A stretch of DNA of 64,000 nt from Aurantiochytrium sp. KH105 (taxonomy: Eukaryota; Sar; Bigyra; Thraustochytrida; Thraustochytriidae). The notes below the pieces were generated by a model. The model was given only the letters and a program-made list of their open reading frames with translations. It was not told where the DNA came from and made no database searches. This document shows, in pieces, positions 38,971 to 49,013 of this stretch. Made by a program: the position numbers and the translations under genes. Position 1 is the first letter of the stretch, and the number at the start of each line of letters is the position of its first letter. Where the stretch lies: the NCBI GenBank assembly GCA_003116975.1, contig BGKB01000034.1, positions 372,001-436,000 of the forward strand, written 5' to 3'.

Positions 38971-41904
38971 TTAGTCAGTGCCCTTCTCGACTCGAGCACG
39001 CAGCGCGCCATTGGACTTCTTCGCCCAGTTGCGTCGTTCTTTGCGCGCGCCGTGCTCGACCTTGCCACGAGCAGTGACCTGGGCACGGGCGTTGAGCTCG
39101 TTCAAAGTCGATTTGAGGAGATCGTAAGCCTCCTGCATGTACTCTTCGTCGCCAAAGATGAACATGTAGCGGTTGATCTCAGTCCGGAGCTTGCCCGTGC
39201 CCGATGAAGACATGGTCGACTTTCCATCCATGTCCATGACCCGCTCCTTGGCGGTGAGGACAAACTGAAACTCGGGCTGCCTGTCCGAGCCACCAGTCGT
39301 CACCTCGCTCAGCTGGCAACGTTCGAGATCGAACTGGTGCGTCACCTTGAGGTTTCGGTTGCGTCGCGTCAATGTCTTGCGAGTCCCCTTGCCGGTTTCG
39401 TCGCCCGCGCCAAAGATGGAGGAGATGAACCGCGAAATCGAGCGTCCCACGGTACCTTCCTCGGTTGTCGCAGTCGCCATGGAGTCGTGACGCCTCACCG
39501 AGCCCCGAGCGAGCGAGCGATGGCGCGTTAGCGTGCCCGAGGAGGTGTCCTTGGCAATGATGAGCAGGTCGTTAAAGATGAACAGTGAACGCGGATGTGC
39601 CTTTGTTGATTCAAAGGGCGTACCCTTGAATAACACCAAAATTTCTTCGACAAAACGACGCGAGGGCTTGACAAGGTCCGGGACCTGAGCCTCGCCACCG
39701 AGATCGCGATAGACGTTCATGAACTCCTCAAATTGCTTGCTTTCGCCCACTTGGTTGTTGACGGACGAGGCGATGCGTTCAACCTCGGCGGCGGTACGCT
39801 CAAGGTCGCTGAGGTCCGACACGCAGGTCGAGGCATGCTTGATGAGCTCGTGAAAGAGGAGCGGGTACTTGCAGATGCGCTGCACCGGCTTGATGAGCAA
39901 ACTCGAGAGCGAGAGCGTGCGCTTCGAAGGATCAGGCTCGTCCATTTGGGCGCGTTCGATGCCCTTGATAAAATCGTCCACACCCATCTTGGTGCTGCGC
40001 AAAAGCAAGAGGCGGTCCACAGCATGAGTGTATTGATGGCAGAACTCGGAGTACAGCTTGAAAAAGGGCATGACGCTTCGGAACGAGGCGGAAAAGGCCC
40101 CAATCACCTCGGCCAGCGGAGGGGTCTTGCCCCCGGCAGTGATTTCGCTCAGCTTCATCTCCAAAATGCGGAGCAGCTCTACATTGACGAACATGAGCGT
40201 CTCCACATTAAGGAAGATGCCCTTGAGGTCATCCTGCGAGACAAGCGGCTGCAGGTCTTTCGAGTACGAGCGGCAGGTGCTACGGAGGCCGTGCTCGCAC
40301 ATGACGCTTCCGCCTTCGATATCGCGGCACTTCGTCTTGACGCCCTCATTCCGCAGTGGCAGCACGTAGATGGACATGAGGCACTCGAGATCGTGCACGT
40401 AAGTAAGCTCGGTGCGGAAAATCTCGTCCAAGACACTTGCGGACGCTCGCCCGTCGCCGCGCGAGGCGAGCTCACTCGAGTCGCGCAGGTTCGCAAGAAT
40501 ATCCTGCATTTCCGAGCCACGGGCCAGCACCCGACTTGTCTTGGCAAGGATCTTTTCCAGTTCCTTTGCCTTGGCGTGGCTTGACGCAGAAGTCTCGCCG
40601 CCCTTGCTCACGGGCGTGCGCGCCGCAGCGAGCTTGGAGTTCTGTTTGAGCAGCTCGTCTGTGCGTGCCGCAAAGCGTTCGAAGCGAAGGCGCACGGGCC
40701 GTTCGTACTCTTTGAGCTTCCGCAAGACGTCCTGCCAGTGATCATCGAGGCCGACCACCTCGTCGTTGATTGCGCTCACTCGATCAGAAATGAGGACGCC
40801 GGCCATTTCGGCAAAGCCGCCGTCGGCAAGCGCGCCGACGATGACGCCGAGCCCAGGCGCGCTGCCAATGCTCAGACCCATGGGTCCCTCGCCGAACTCA
40901 ACCTCGAAAGAGCTAGTGTTCGGATCATCGCCCGGGACTGTGCCGTGAGTAAGGACGACGTTGTACCTCTGCTCGAGATCAGAGAGCTGGAGACCGCCCA
41001 CACTGTCTCCCCCGACGCTTGTGCCGCCGCGCGAGACAAAGGATCCGGTCCGGGAGAGTCCGGAAGCTCCCTTTCCGTCTTCTGGGGCCGGCGATGCTTG
41101 CGAGACGGACTTTTCGAGCGTCGTGCGTCGCGATCGGTTGGTCGCCCACTTGCGGTGACGCCCTCCACCCGTTGTGGCGGACCCGACGGATTGGGCCGAC
41201 ATGCTCGACTTGCGTCCGAGGGAGAGTCGTTTGAGGCCGGTGACACGCCGAGCGCCCGTCGTCGCAGTGGATCCGTCGCCGGCGCCATCTTCGGTGTCAC
41301 CCTCGTTGAAATCCTCCTCGTCTTCTTCGGCGACTGCGTTGAGGAAATTCTCGTGCATTTCGATGGCAAGCTCTTCCGTAGGGAACCAGAGTTCCATCTT
41401 GGCAATCTTGGTCATGATCTTCATGGTTCCATTTCGCTTGGTGGGGTTGACCACAACGCGGTGCACATGGGTAATCTGGATGCCAGTAAAGCCCTCGTCA
41501 TTGGTGCCCACCTCGCGCACCTTGCAGTTGTGCAGATCGAGATAGTGCAGGAGCTTGTATTTGCCCTTGAAGCGGGTGAGGGTGCCCTTCTTGATCTCGA
41601 TGGTGCCCTTTGTAGAGTCCTTTTTGTCGAGCGTGCCGGTGCGCTTCTGTCGCGCGGACTTGCTTTTCATATTTGTGTTGAGCGCGACGAGGAGGACGTC
41701 GTTCGTCAGGTAGCACTTTGCCTCGTCAGCGACGGCGGTGGCAAAGGGCGCCTCTTTGAGGAGCACCTCGTAGGCGCCTAAACATCTTCTATAAGGGTTC
41801 ACGAGGTCCTCGAGCTCTGGCTCTGCCTCTCCTCCGAGCTCCTCGTACACCTCGAGCAGGTGTTCGAGGCCCACGAGGTCTGCGAGGCTGCTTTCGAGCG
41901 TCAT
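38971..41904 (-). CDS. Rho guanine-nucleotide exchange factor, PH-PDZ-DH-PH
   Basis: 977 residues from ATG 41904 (MTLESSLADLVGLEHLL). Residues about 30-195 form a PH-like domain. A basic Ser/Thr-rich linker follows. A PDZ domain lies at about 332-410 (FGEGPMGLSIGSAPGLGVIV in place of the usual GLGF loop). The DH domain spans about 487-740, with VLDEIFRTELTYVHDLECLM at its start and LLIKPVQRICKYPLLFHELI in the conserved CR3 helix that contacts the GTPase. A C-terminal PH domain spans about 755-945. The stretch LGGEAEPELEDLVNPYRR near residue 23 closely resembles LGGEAQVPDLVKPSRR just after the DH domain, so the first PH looks like a duplicate of the DH-linked one. Expected to activate a Rho/Rac-type GTPase at membranes. 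Confidence 0.92.
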   Translation of the reverse strand: MTLESSLADLVGLEHLLEVYEELGGEAEPELEDLVNPYRRCLGAYEVLLKEAPFATAVADEAKCYLTNDVLLVALNTNMKSKSARQKRTGTLDKKDSTKGTIEIKKGTLTRFKGKYKLLHYLDLHNCKVREVGTNDEGFTGIQITHVHRVVVNPTKRNGTMKIMTKIAKMELWFPTEELAIEMHENFLNAVAEEDEEDFNEGDTEDGAGDGSTATTGARRVTGLKRLSLGRKSSMSAQSVGSATTGGGRHRKWATNRSRRTTLEKSVSQASPAPEDGKGASGLSRTGSFVSRGGTSVGGDSVGGLQLSDLEQRYNVVLTHGTVPGDDPNTSSFEVEFGEGPMGLSIGSAPGLGVIVGALADGGFAEMAGVLISDRVSAINDEVVGLDDHWQDVLRKLKEYERPVRLRFERFAARTDELLKQNSKLAAARTPVSKGGETSASSHAKAKELEKILAKTSRVLARGSEMQDILANLRDSSELASRGDGRASASVLDEIFRTELTYVHDLECLMSIYVLPLRNEGVKTKCRDIEGGSVMCEHGLRSTCRSYSKDLQPLVSQDDLKGIFLNVETLMFVNVELLRILEMKLSEITAGGKTPPLAEVIGAFSASFRSVMPFFKLYSEFCHQYTHAVDRLLLLRSTKMGVDDFIKGIERAQMDEPDPSKRTLSLSSLLIKPVQRICKYPLLFHELIKHASTCVSDLSDLERTAAEVERIASSVNNQVGESKQFEEFMNVYRDLGGEAQVPDLVKPSRRFVEEILVLFKGTPFESTKAHPRSLFIFNDLLIIAKDTSSGTLTRHRSLARGSVRRHDSMATATTEEGTVGRSISRFISSIFGAGDETGKGTRKTLTRRNRNLKVTHQFDLERCQLSEVTTGGSDRQPEFQFVLTAKERVMDMDGKSTMSSSGTGKLRTEINRYMFIFGDEEYMQEAYDLLKSTLNELNARAQVTARGKVEHGARKERRNWAKKSNGALRARVEKGTD

Positions 41905-43440
41905 CTTCCCCCCTCCTCCGCTCTCGACCGAGCTCCTTCGTCCCCGCGCTGCGCCCTTTTCCCGCTCTGCTCTGCTCAGCTCAGCTCAGCTCTGCTCTGC
42001 GGCCACGCGCGAAGCACGCCCGCTCGCCGGAGCTCTCGCGCACGCGCACGCGCGGGTAGTACCTCCTAAATGTCTCTCTGTCTGTACCGCTCGCGCGCCT
42101 CGCGGCCCCCTTGGGCGCCGCTGCCGACGCGGCTCCTCCGTCCGCGACCGCCTGCTTCGCTGCCGCTCCTGCGCGGGCGAGCGGGTTTGCGGCGCGCCTC
42201 GAGCTCGCTCTGCCCGATGGATCGAGCGATCGAGCGAGCGAGCGAGAGAGCGATTGATTGCTCGCTTTGGTTTGCTTTGCTTTCGCCTTCGACTTGCTTG
42301 CTTGCTGGCTTGCTTTGATTGCTCTGGCTGTTTGTTGCCTTGCTTTCTCCCTTTCTCTCCCGTTTGCTGCACTTGCGCGCGGCCGCATTCTGCACTTGCG
42401 CTTTCTCTTTCGGCCGGCGCGGTCCGCTTTACGCGGCGCGTGCACGAATCCTAGCGCGCACTAGCCGACTCCTACGCTGCACACGTGCAGCGATTCGACT
42501 TGTAGGAAAGAAAGTGAATGAAAGAATGATGGGCGAGGAAATAAAAGCAGGAAAGAAAGTGGCAGGCAGGAGAGGGTGTGCGAAGCTCGTAGACCACTTG
42601 CAACCGGCCCGAGCTCGCAAATGAGCTTGGTAGTATACGGTCAATACTCGCGGCGTCCACGAAAGCCAGGCGACGATGCACTCGGAAGCGAGCAGCGCAT
42701 TGTATGTATGATATGATGTGTGCGCAGGAGCGCAGGAGAGAGGGGGTGCGTGTTGCGTGTTGGAGAGGACAAGGATTTCTCCGCCCTACGCCAGAAGAGA
42801 CTTTTCCAAGCGTCCCGGTTGTGTGCGTCATCAGAAAGTTTGGCTCGTGACAAGGATCGTGTGGCGGGCCGCAAAAGGTGACAAGGATGAGGGGGAAACT
42901 TGGTCTTTTCTGGCAGGCTGGGTGGGTGGTCGACCTGACCTTCTGAAAATGGATCAAGAGACATTGCAATACGGAGCTCACGACGTCAAGCATCAAGCTA
43001 ATTGCGATCGAATAAGAGTCCGGACTCCTTGCGATCGCTCGCCAGACTCTTCGAACGAAAGGAAAGAGTAATTTCCTCATCACATCAGTGGAACATGAGG
43101 AGCATGCATGCATGGATATCAACAACAACAAAAATATGATCTGCGCTGTTTACAGGATTGATGAAGGATCTTTTGGCTAGGTTTTGGAGTCTTTCTCAAA
43201 GCACTCTCTTTGTAATGTGAATGTGATGTAATGTGATGCGATCCGGTCCGATCCGCCGAACGAGGGCTAAAAGGTTCGTCGTAGCCGAGATAGAGTATTT
43301 CATGTGCATGCCGTCCTCGCTTCACGGGCCTCGTTCGTCTCTCGTTCTCTTGTTCTTCTTCTTCTTCTTTTGGCAAAAAGGGTAAACAGAAAGCAAGGAC
43401 GCGGGCGGGTTGTTTCTTATAAATTTCGTCCGAGGGCGCT
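41905..43440. other. Intergenic: RhoGEF leader and MYB 3' flank
   Basis: GC-rich leader with GAGC/GATC-type short repeats (42220-42260) and a paired CACTTGCG motif. 42600-43440 is mixed DNA next to the MYB 3' end, with a TTCTTC run near 43350. No gene. Confidence 0.55.
42368..42402 (-). promoter_or_regulatory. Paired TGCACTTGCG motif upstream of the RhoGEF gene
   Basis: TGCACTTGCG at 42368-42377 and 42391-42400, start-to-start 23 bp. The second lies in GCATTCTGCACTTGCGC, shared with the RRM and bZIP-2 upstream regions. About 465-500 bp before the start codon. Function not known. Confidence 0.4.
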
Positions 43441-45387
43441 TCAGTGCTGAGAGACCTCGTCCGGGACAGATGTGGATAGACGTGCGACAAAGTCAGCGTC
43501 CATGGGCGAAAAGGGCTGCGCAATGCCAGGCGAGGCCAATGGGGAAAAGCCGACCTTGTGCAAGGGCGTGAAGGCTCCAAAATCGTCAAAGTTGAAATCC
43601 GGGATCGAGGTGTCGATCCCTGGGGGGCGACGGGTTGACAAGGGACGCGTAAAGCCTTGCTTCGAGCTGAGCGCCGACCTGGGCGTGGAGGAAGGCATTT
43701 CCGCAGCTCGAATGATGGAGCGGCGCGCAGCCGGCGAGAGCTGGTCCACGGGTGCTGCATTGGCCTCAGCGACGCGCGGATTCGACGCGGAGGACGTCGA
43801 GACATCGTGTGCGGAGAAGGCAAAGGCGTTGGCCCTCTTGGACGAGGCAGAGGCAGCGGCAGCCGCTTTGGGAGTTGCGCCGATGCGAGAGGCCTTTGTG
43901 AAATGCGAGGGCGGGACGCCACTGTAGCTGACGCCCACAGTGAGGTCTGAGTCTGCGGAGGATGCAGGCTGGGCGTCTTGGTCCGCGACAGGCTCGGAGG
44001 CCGCCGGATCTGCGGCCGGGACCGAGGTCGAGACGGGAGGCGGGACCATGCAAGGCCGCTTGCGCTTCTTTTCGATGTCCATGGCCTCGAGCACGGGCCC
44101 TCCGGGGCTCTGGGCGCTGTCATCCTGGCCCTTGCGCATGGCTTGGATCTCTGCGCTCACGCGCGGCGACCACGGGTCAGTAAGAGGAATGCGTTCTCCG
44201 TAGGGCAGGCAGTCTTCGAGCGTGGGAATAAGGTTTTCGAGCTCGGCGAGACTGCCGTAGTCCGAGGACCGGTGGCTACGCGACGAGTGGGCAAAGCCGT
44301 CGGCGGCGGGCGAGGCGAGGGCGCGCGGGCTGTAGGACGAGATGCCGGGAAAGACGGTGCCCATGGCTGCGACGCCGCTACCGGCATGGCCAGATGCGGA
44401 TCCTCCTGAGCCGGTGCCGCATCCGGGTGCGGTCATGTCAAAGTCGGCATCGTAAAATTGGCTACTTGGGCCGAGGCCCATGTCAAAGTATGCGGGCGAG
44501 TGGGGGAAGAGCGAGCTGGTCATGCTGAGGGGCGCCGCAGGGTGTCCATCGTCGGCGAGATTGGAGGTGTTGATCTGGAGCATCTTTTTGGGCTTGAGTT
44601 TTGTGTTTGGGGACGCGGTGGGCTTGCTCTGGCCTGGCTGCGCAGCGTTAATTGTGGGCGTCACAGGCGGGAGGTGATCGTAGCGGCGGGAGTTTTGCGC
44701 GTTCGCCCGTTTTGACGAATTCTTGTGCGGCACGTGTTGCTGGTGCTGCTGGTGTGCGTTGTTGTTGTTGTTGTTGTTGTTGTGTTGGTTCGGGTACGAT
44801 GCGAGAGAGCCTGTGCCGCGGGTACGAGATCCTTGCGCTGACTGGCGCTTGCTGTACGAGGACGAGGACATTGCGTTGCTGGCGTAGACCTGCTGCGGAT
44901 GTAAATGATTGGGCATGTCGGAGGGTGTTTGTGAGTTGCTTGTCTTTTTGCTTGGGGGGATGCGATGATGGCTTTTCGGCAGCGGACTTACCTTTTTCTT
45001 GTTGTAGCTGGCCTGCGCGGCAGCAGGGACGTGTCGACCGGTGTTGCCGGCCTGCTCGATGCGGCGACGGATGCTGGAGTTCCAGTGGTTTTTGATGGAG
45101 TTGTCGGTGCGGCCGGGCAGGAGCTTGGAGATTTCTGCCCAGCGGTTGCCGAGACGCTTGTGTGCGTCAATGATGATTTGGTCCTCCTCCTCTGTCCAGG
45201 GTGTCTTCTTGATGGTCGGGTTGAGGTGGTTGTGCCAGCGCTCGCGGCACTGTTTGCCGATGCGGCCGGGCAGGTGGTTGGCGATGACGGACCATTTCTT
45301 GGCGCCGTGGATCTTGACGAGCTCAACGACCTTGTCATCCTCCTCCTTGCGCCAGGGTCCCTTGACCATGCGGTCGTCGGCGCCCAT
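43441..45387 (-). CDS. R2R3-MYB transcription factor, probably with one intron
   Basis: 648 residues as an open frame from ATG 45387 ([18 protein letters not shown]). Repeat R2 (about 8-58) has tryptophans in [16 protein letters not shown] and RERWHNHL. R3 (about 60-110) has [16 protein letters not shown] and NHWNSSIRR. These contact DNA and the spacing is canonical for plant and protist R2R3/c-MYB proteins. The rest is low complexity, with an Asn run (about 207-215) coded by a GTT-type repeat at 44760-44781 and Ser/Pro-rich tracts. A GT-AG intron of 99 or 102 bp in phase 0 appears to remove residues 133-165/166, giving about 614 residues. Presumed nuclear regulator of cell cycle or differentiation genes. 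Confidence 0.93.
   Translation of the reverse strand: MGADDRMVKGPWRKEEDDKVVELVKIHGAKKWSVIANHLPGRIGKQCRERWHNHLNPTIKKTPWTEEEDQIIIDAHKRLGNRWAEISKLLPGRTDNSIKNHWNSSIRRRIEQAGNTGRHVPAAAQASYNKKKVSPLPKSHHRIPPSKKTSNSQTPSDMPNHLHPQQVYASNAMSSSSYSKRQSAQGSRTRGTGSLASYPNQHNNNNNNNNAHQQHQQHVPHKNSSKRANAQNSRRYDHLPPVTPTINAAQPGQSKPTASPNTKLKPKKMLQINTSNLADDGHPAAPLSMTSSLFPHSPAYFDMGLGPSSQFYDADFDMTAPGCGTGSGGSASGHAGSGVAAMGTVFPGISSYSPRALASPAADGFAHSSRSHRSSDYGSLAELENLIPTLEDCLPYGERIPLTDPWSPRVSAEIQAMRKGQDDSAQSPGGPVLEAMDIEKKRKRPCMVPPPVSTSVPAADPAASEPVADQDAQPASSADSDLTVGVSYSGVPPSHFTKASRIGATPKAAAAASASSKRANAFAFSAHDVSTSSASNPRVAEANAAPVDQLSPAARRSIIRAAEMPSSTPRSALSSKQGFTRPLSTRRPPGIDTSIPDFNFDDFGAFTPLHKVGFSPLASPGIAQPFSPMDADFVARLSTSVPDEVSQH
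44893..44991 (-). other. Probable in-frame intron in the MYB gene
   Basis: On the coding strand the donor GTAAGT starts at 44991 exactly between codons 132 and 133. The acceptor CCGCAG ends at 44893 (99 bp), or CAGCAG ends at 44890 (102 bp). Both keep the frame. It lies just after the R3 repeat, where MYB genes often tolerate insertions. All other genes here look intronless. Confidence 0.6.
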
Positions 45388-48146
45388 GGTGGCGGCCGGG
45401 TTGGGCCTCGCTGTCTTCGCGCGACGGGCCCGAATTTTCGGGCGAGGAAGCGGGCGCTTGGGAGAGAAGGAGAAGGCCGCGAGACCGTCTGTTTGTCTGT
45501 CTCGCTGTCAGTCTGCCTGTATGCGTACACGTCCGGCGCGGGCTGCTGCTGCTGCTGCTGCTGCTGCGACGGCTCGGAGCCCGCCCACGATGGTCGATTC
45601 GCTTTTGATCAACCGATGGTTAGTCAGCCCAGCGCGCGCTCTGCAGACGTCGGCGTTGCGTCTTCGGCGGCCGGCCTCGTCTGCGTCCGCGTCCGTGTCC
45701 GTGTCCGCGTCCACGCTCGGCTTGGCTCGGCGCGGCTCGCTCGGCTTCGGACGGCGCGGCGCGACGCGATGCGTTGCGTCGGGGCTGCGTGTCTCGTCCC
45801 CTGATTCGAATTTGGTGGAACGCGAGAGAGGGAGAGGAGGGCGCGAAAGAAGAAGAAAGCGGCCGCAGGAAAGGGGAGAAGCAGGAGGAGGGCGTGAAAG
45901 ACGCGCATGCAGCGCAGCCTCGCGGGGGAGAAAAGAAAAGAAAAGATAAGAAAAGAAAGAAGAAGCAGTGAAAGGGGCAGGAGGAACGTGAAAGGAACTC
46001 GAAAAAAAGGGAAGGGAAGAAAAGGAGTAGAGGAAGGAAGGGAGGGAGGGAGGGAGGAGGAAAAAGTCGCAGCGCAGGCGCCAACTTTGTTCAAGATTTC
46101 GAGCGAGCGAGCGATCGCGCGGACGAGCCGACGGCCGCGGAGAGAGATGCTGCGGACGGACGCGCGGCGCCGAGGGAGCAGCGAGCGGCCAGCGAAAAGC
46201 CGCCGCCCTGCGGTTCCTGGCGGCCGCGGTCGCGGATGAAACAAGGGCAAAAATCACTCCGATGATGACAGACACGCAATGAAATAAAAAGAAAAAGAAA
46301 AAGAAACAAAGGGAAAAAAAAAAAGCGAGGTCGGGCCGGCCTCGTGGCGGGTCTTTCGTGGAGCACTGCGGGCCGCAGCGACACTGCGGGGCCGCAGCCA
46401 GCCAGCCAGGAAGGCTGAGGTAGGTAGGGAGGCATAGCAGTAGGTATAGGGCAAGGGAGGGAGGGAGGGCCTATTGCGCACGTTTCGCACCCCTGGGTAC
46501 TAGTATTCATGGCCGGCTGCATTTTCACGTAGCACAGGACCGCATCGCATCGCATCGTAGTGGCCGGCTTCCGCAGGCGGCGTCGTGCCGCGTCGCCGCG
46601 GCTTTCACACGTTCATGCGCAGCCGTACTCCTCCGTACGTACCTGCCTCGGCGCTGCGCATGCACGCTCGCACTTCCCTTTTTCATGAAATATTCAAGGC
46701 AGGGCCGGGGGGGGGCCGCAGTGACCCGCAGCGCAGGGGCACGCGCGGCCCGCTTTGAAAACGCGACAGGAGCCCGAGGCCCAGCGCGCAAGGCTGCCGC
46801 CGGGAGGGCGCGAGGCTCCGGCGCAGGTCGCGCGGGCTGCTGCAGACTGTGAGGCGAGGTGGCGGCCCGACGCAGCCGCGCGCGGCAGAGACTCGCGCGC
46901 CCTGCGCGGTCCTGCCCTTCGCTGCCCTGCCGCTCTCCCGCGACGAGGAGGCCGGAGCGCGTGGTGTTGTGGCGAGGGCACCCATGAGCTGTAGAGGCTG
47001 TGGGTCTCTGTGGGCCAAGGTGCGGGCAGGATCCGCGGTTCGCATCGCGCCCAAGGACCGTAGCAAGGAGGGAAGGAAGGAAGGAAGGAAGGAAGGAGAG
47101 AAAGTAAGAAGGCAAGAGATTCGGGCTCGGACTGACTGACTCGTGACTCTACTAGCGCGCCGGAGCGGCGGCCGAACCGCGGCCCCAGCGAGGCGGGAGG
47201 CGGCCGCATGTCGCCCCGCTCGCCGGCCCCAGCCTTTGCCTCCGCCGGAGTGCGTGCGTGCGAGCGAGCGAGCGAGTGAGCGTGTGTGCGAGCGTGCGTG
47301 CGTGCGACTGGCATGCTAGTATACAAAGGTGCGCCGGGGGAGGAGGGGGAGGAGGAGAAGGAGGCGGGCGGCGCCTGAAAGACCTGCTGAAAGACCCGCG
47401 TCTTTCCGCCCGCAGTGGCGGCGACCTCAGGCGCGCGGCGCAGGTGCACTCGGACGGACGCGGGGCGTCATCTCCGGGCAGCCTCGCTCGGCGGCGGGCG
47501 TGGCGCGGTGTAGCCGGGCCACGGCGGGCCCGCAGCTCAGGTGCGGCTGCGGGCTCGCTCGCGGCCAATAAGCTCGCTTTTCTTTCCTCCCTTCTTCTCT
47601 CCCCGGCCTCGCCGCCAGCACAGCCCTGCAGGCGGCCGCCCCTCGGCCCCGCTCTCCTGGCCGGCCCTCGGGGCGCTTGCGAGCTGCACCTGGCCGGCTG
47701 GTCGCACCGCACCGCGTCGCACCGCATGGTGCCGCCTTCGTCGCGGCCAATGGGACGGCCGGATATGCCTCTCTCCCTGCCTGGAAAGGAGTGTCGAGTG
47801 GAGCCGGGAGAGAGTGCGCGCAAGCCAGCGTCGTAGCGTGGCGGCCCGCGAAAGACCCGAAAGACGCGCCAGCCATTCATCCATCCAGCCATCCGTCCAG
47901 CCAGTCTCTGCCTGTCAGCCAGCCAACCGGCCGGCGCTGCTTCTCCGTGGCCTTCCTTGCTTGCTCGCTCGCTAGCTTGCGTGTTTCATCCGCGTGCGGC
48001 CTTTGCTTCCTCCCCGCGTGTCGCGCCGCCTTCCTGCCTGCCTGGCTCTGCCTGCGTGCCCATGCATGCATCCACCCATTCCATGCCCATCCATTCCTCC
48101 CTCAAAATCGCCCGCCGCCGCTCGCCCACCCTTCTCCGCCATGAGT

Positions 48147-48181
<35 letters not shown>

Positions 48182-48219
48182 ACAGACTGACAGACTGACA
48201 GACTGACTGTCAGACAGGC
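48147..48219. repeat. (CTGC)n followed by (GACT/GACA)n
   Basis: About eight CTGC units, then CAGACTGA units ending in GTCAGACAGGC, which can fold back on the CTGCCTGAC part. Confidence 0.85.
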
Positions 48220-48360
48220 ACGAGGCGTCATGCGCCAGCGGGGCAGCTCCGGCCGCGCCTCGGTCCAGACGCTCGCTCGCTCGCTGGTCGGCCAGTCCAT
48301 CTGTCGCCGCAGGGCCTCGCCGGTCGGCCGGGCGCCCGAAGATCGAGCTGATCGCGTTGA

Positions 48361-48470
48361 CCGACAGATCGATCGATCGATCAATCGATCGACCTCTCAT
48401 CAGGGAATCGATCGATCGATCTCAGAATCGATTCCATTACATTTCTCAGGATCGATCGATCGATCTCGCG
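48361..48470. repeat. Three palindromic (GATC)n clusters
   Basis: ATCGATCGATCGAT-type blocks at about 48366-48391, 48407-48421 and 48452-48468, with AATCGATT between. A further small block lies at 48783-48793. Confidence 0.85.
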
Positions 48471-48799
48471 CCTGCTGCTGCGTTGGGCGCCGGCGCTGCG
48501 AAAGACCCGAAAGACCGCCCGGTCCGGAAGCCAGCACGCGTGCGGGGACCCTTCGTTCTCTCTCTCTCTCTCTCTCCCCACTGCGCCATGCACGCCCGTG
48601 TCGCACTTCATGATGGCAGCACGCGGCAGCGGGCACGCACGCATTACATGCATCCATCCCTCCCTCCATCTCCTTCTCTCGTTCCCTCCCTCCCTCCCTT
48701 CCTCCCTCCCTCGCCCCGCCGCGCCGCGATCCAGAAGGAAGGGAGGGAGGAGAGGAGGGAGGAAGGAGGGGGAGAAGGAATCTATCGATCGATCTTGCG

Positions 48800-48800
<1 letters not shown>

Positions 48801-48832
<32 letters not shown>
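48801..48832. repeat. (GGCT)n microsatellite
   Basis: Eight tandem copies. Confidence 0.92.
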
Positions 48833-48833
<1 letters not shown>

Positions 48834-48957
48834 AAGGAAAGAACAGCAGCCCCGGCCGCGATGCGCTGCCGCTGCGAACCCTCTGCAGCGCGGGGGAGAC
48901 GCAGCGGCGGGGGGGGAAGGCGCAGCGAGGATCGCCGAGCGAGGGCGCCTCACCCCT

Positions 48958-49013
48958 GGCAGCGCAGGCGCAGCGCAGGCGCAGCGCAGCGCAGCGCAGC
49001 GCAGCGCAGCGCA
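48958..49013. repeat. (GCAGC)n pentanucleotide repeat
   Basis: GCGCAGGCGCA units grading into seven or more tandem CGCAG units. Confidence 0.9.

Noticed and set aside
43119-44123. Second minus-strand frame of about 334 codons under the MYB gene
   Set aside because: Out-of-frame shadow of the Ser/Pro-rich MYB C-terminus.
48147-48219. Telomere-like or satellite repeat
   Set aside because: Units are short mixed tetranucleotides embedded among other microsatellites, with no TTAGGG-type motif and genes on both sides.
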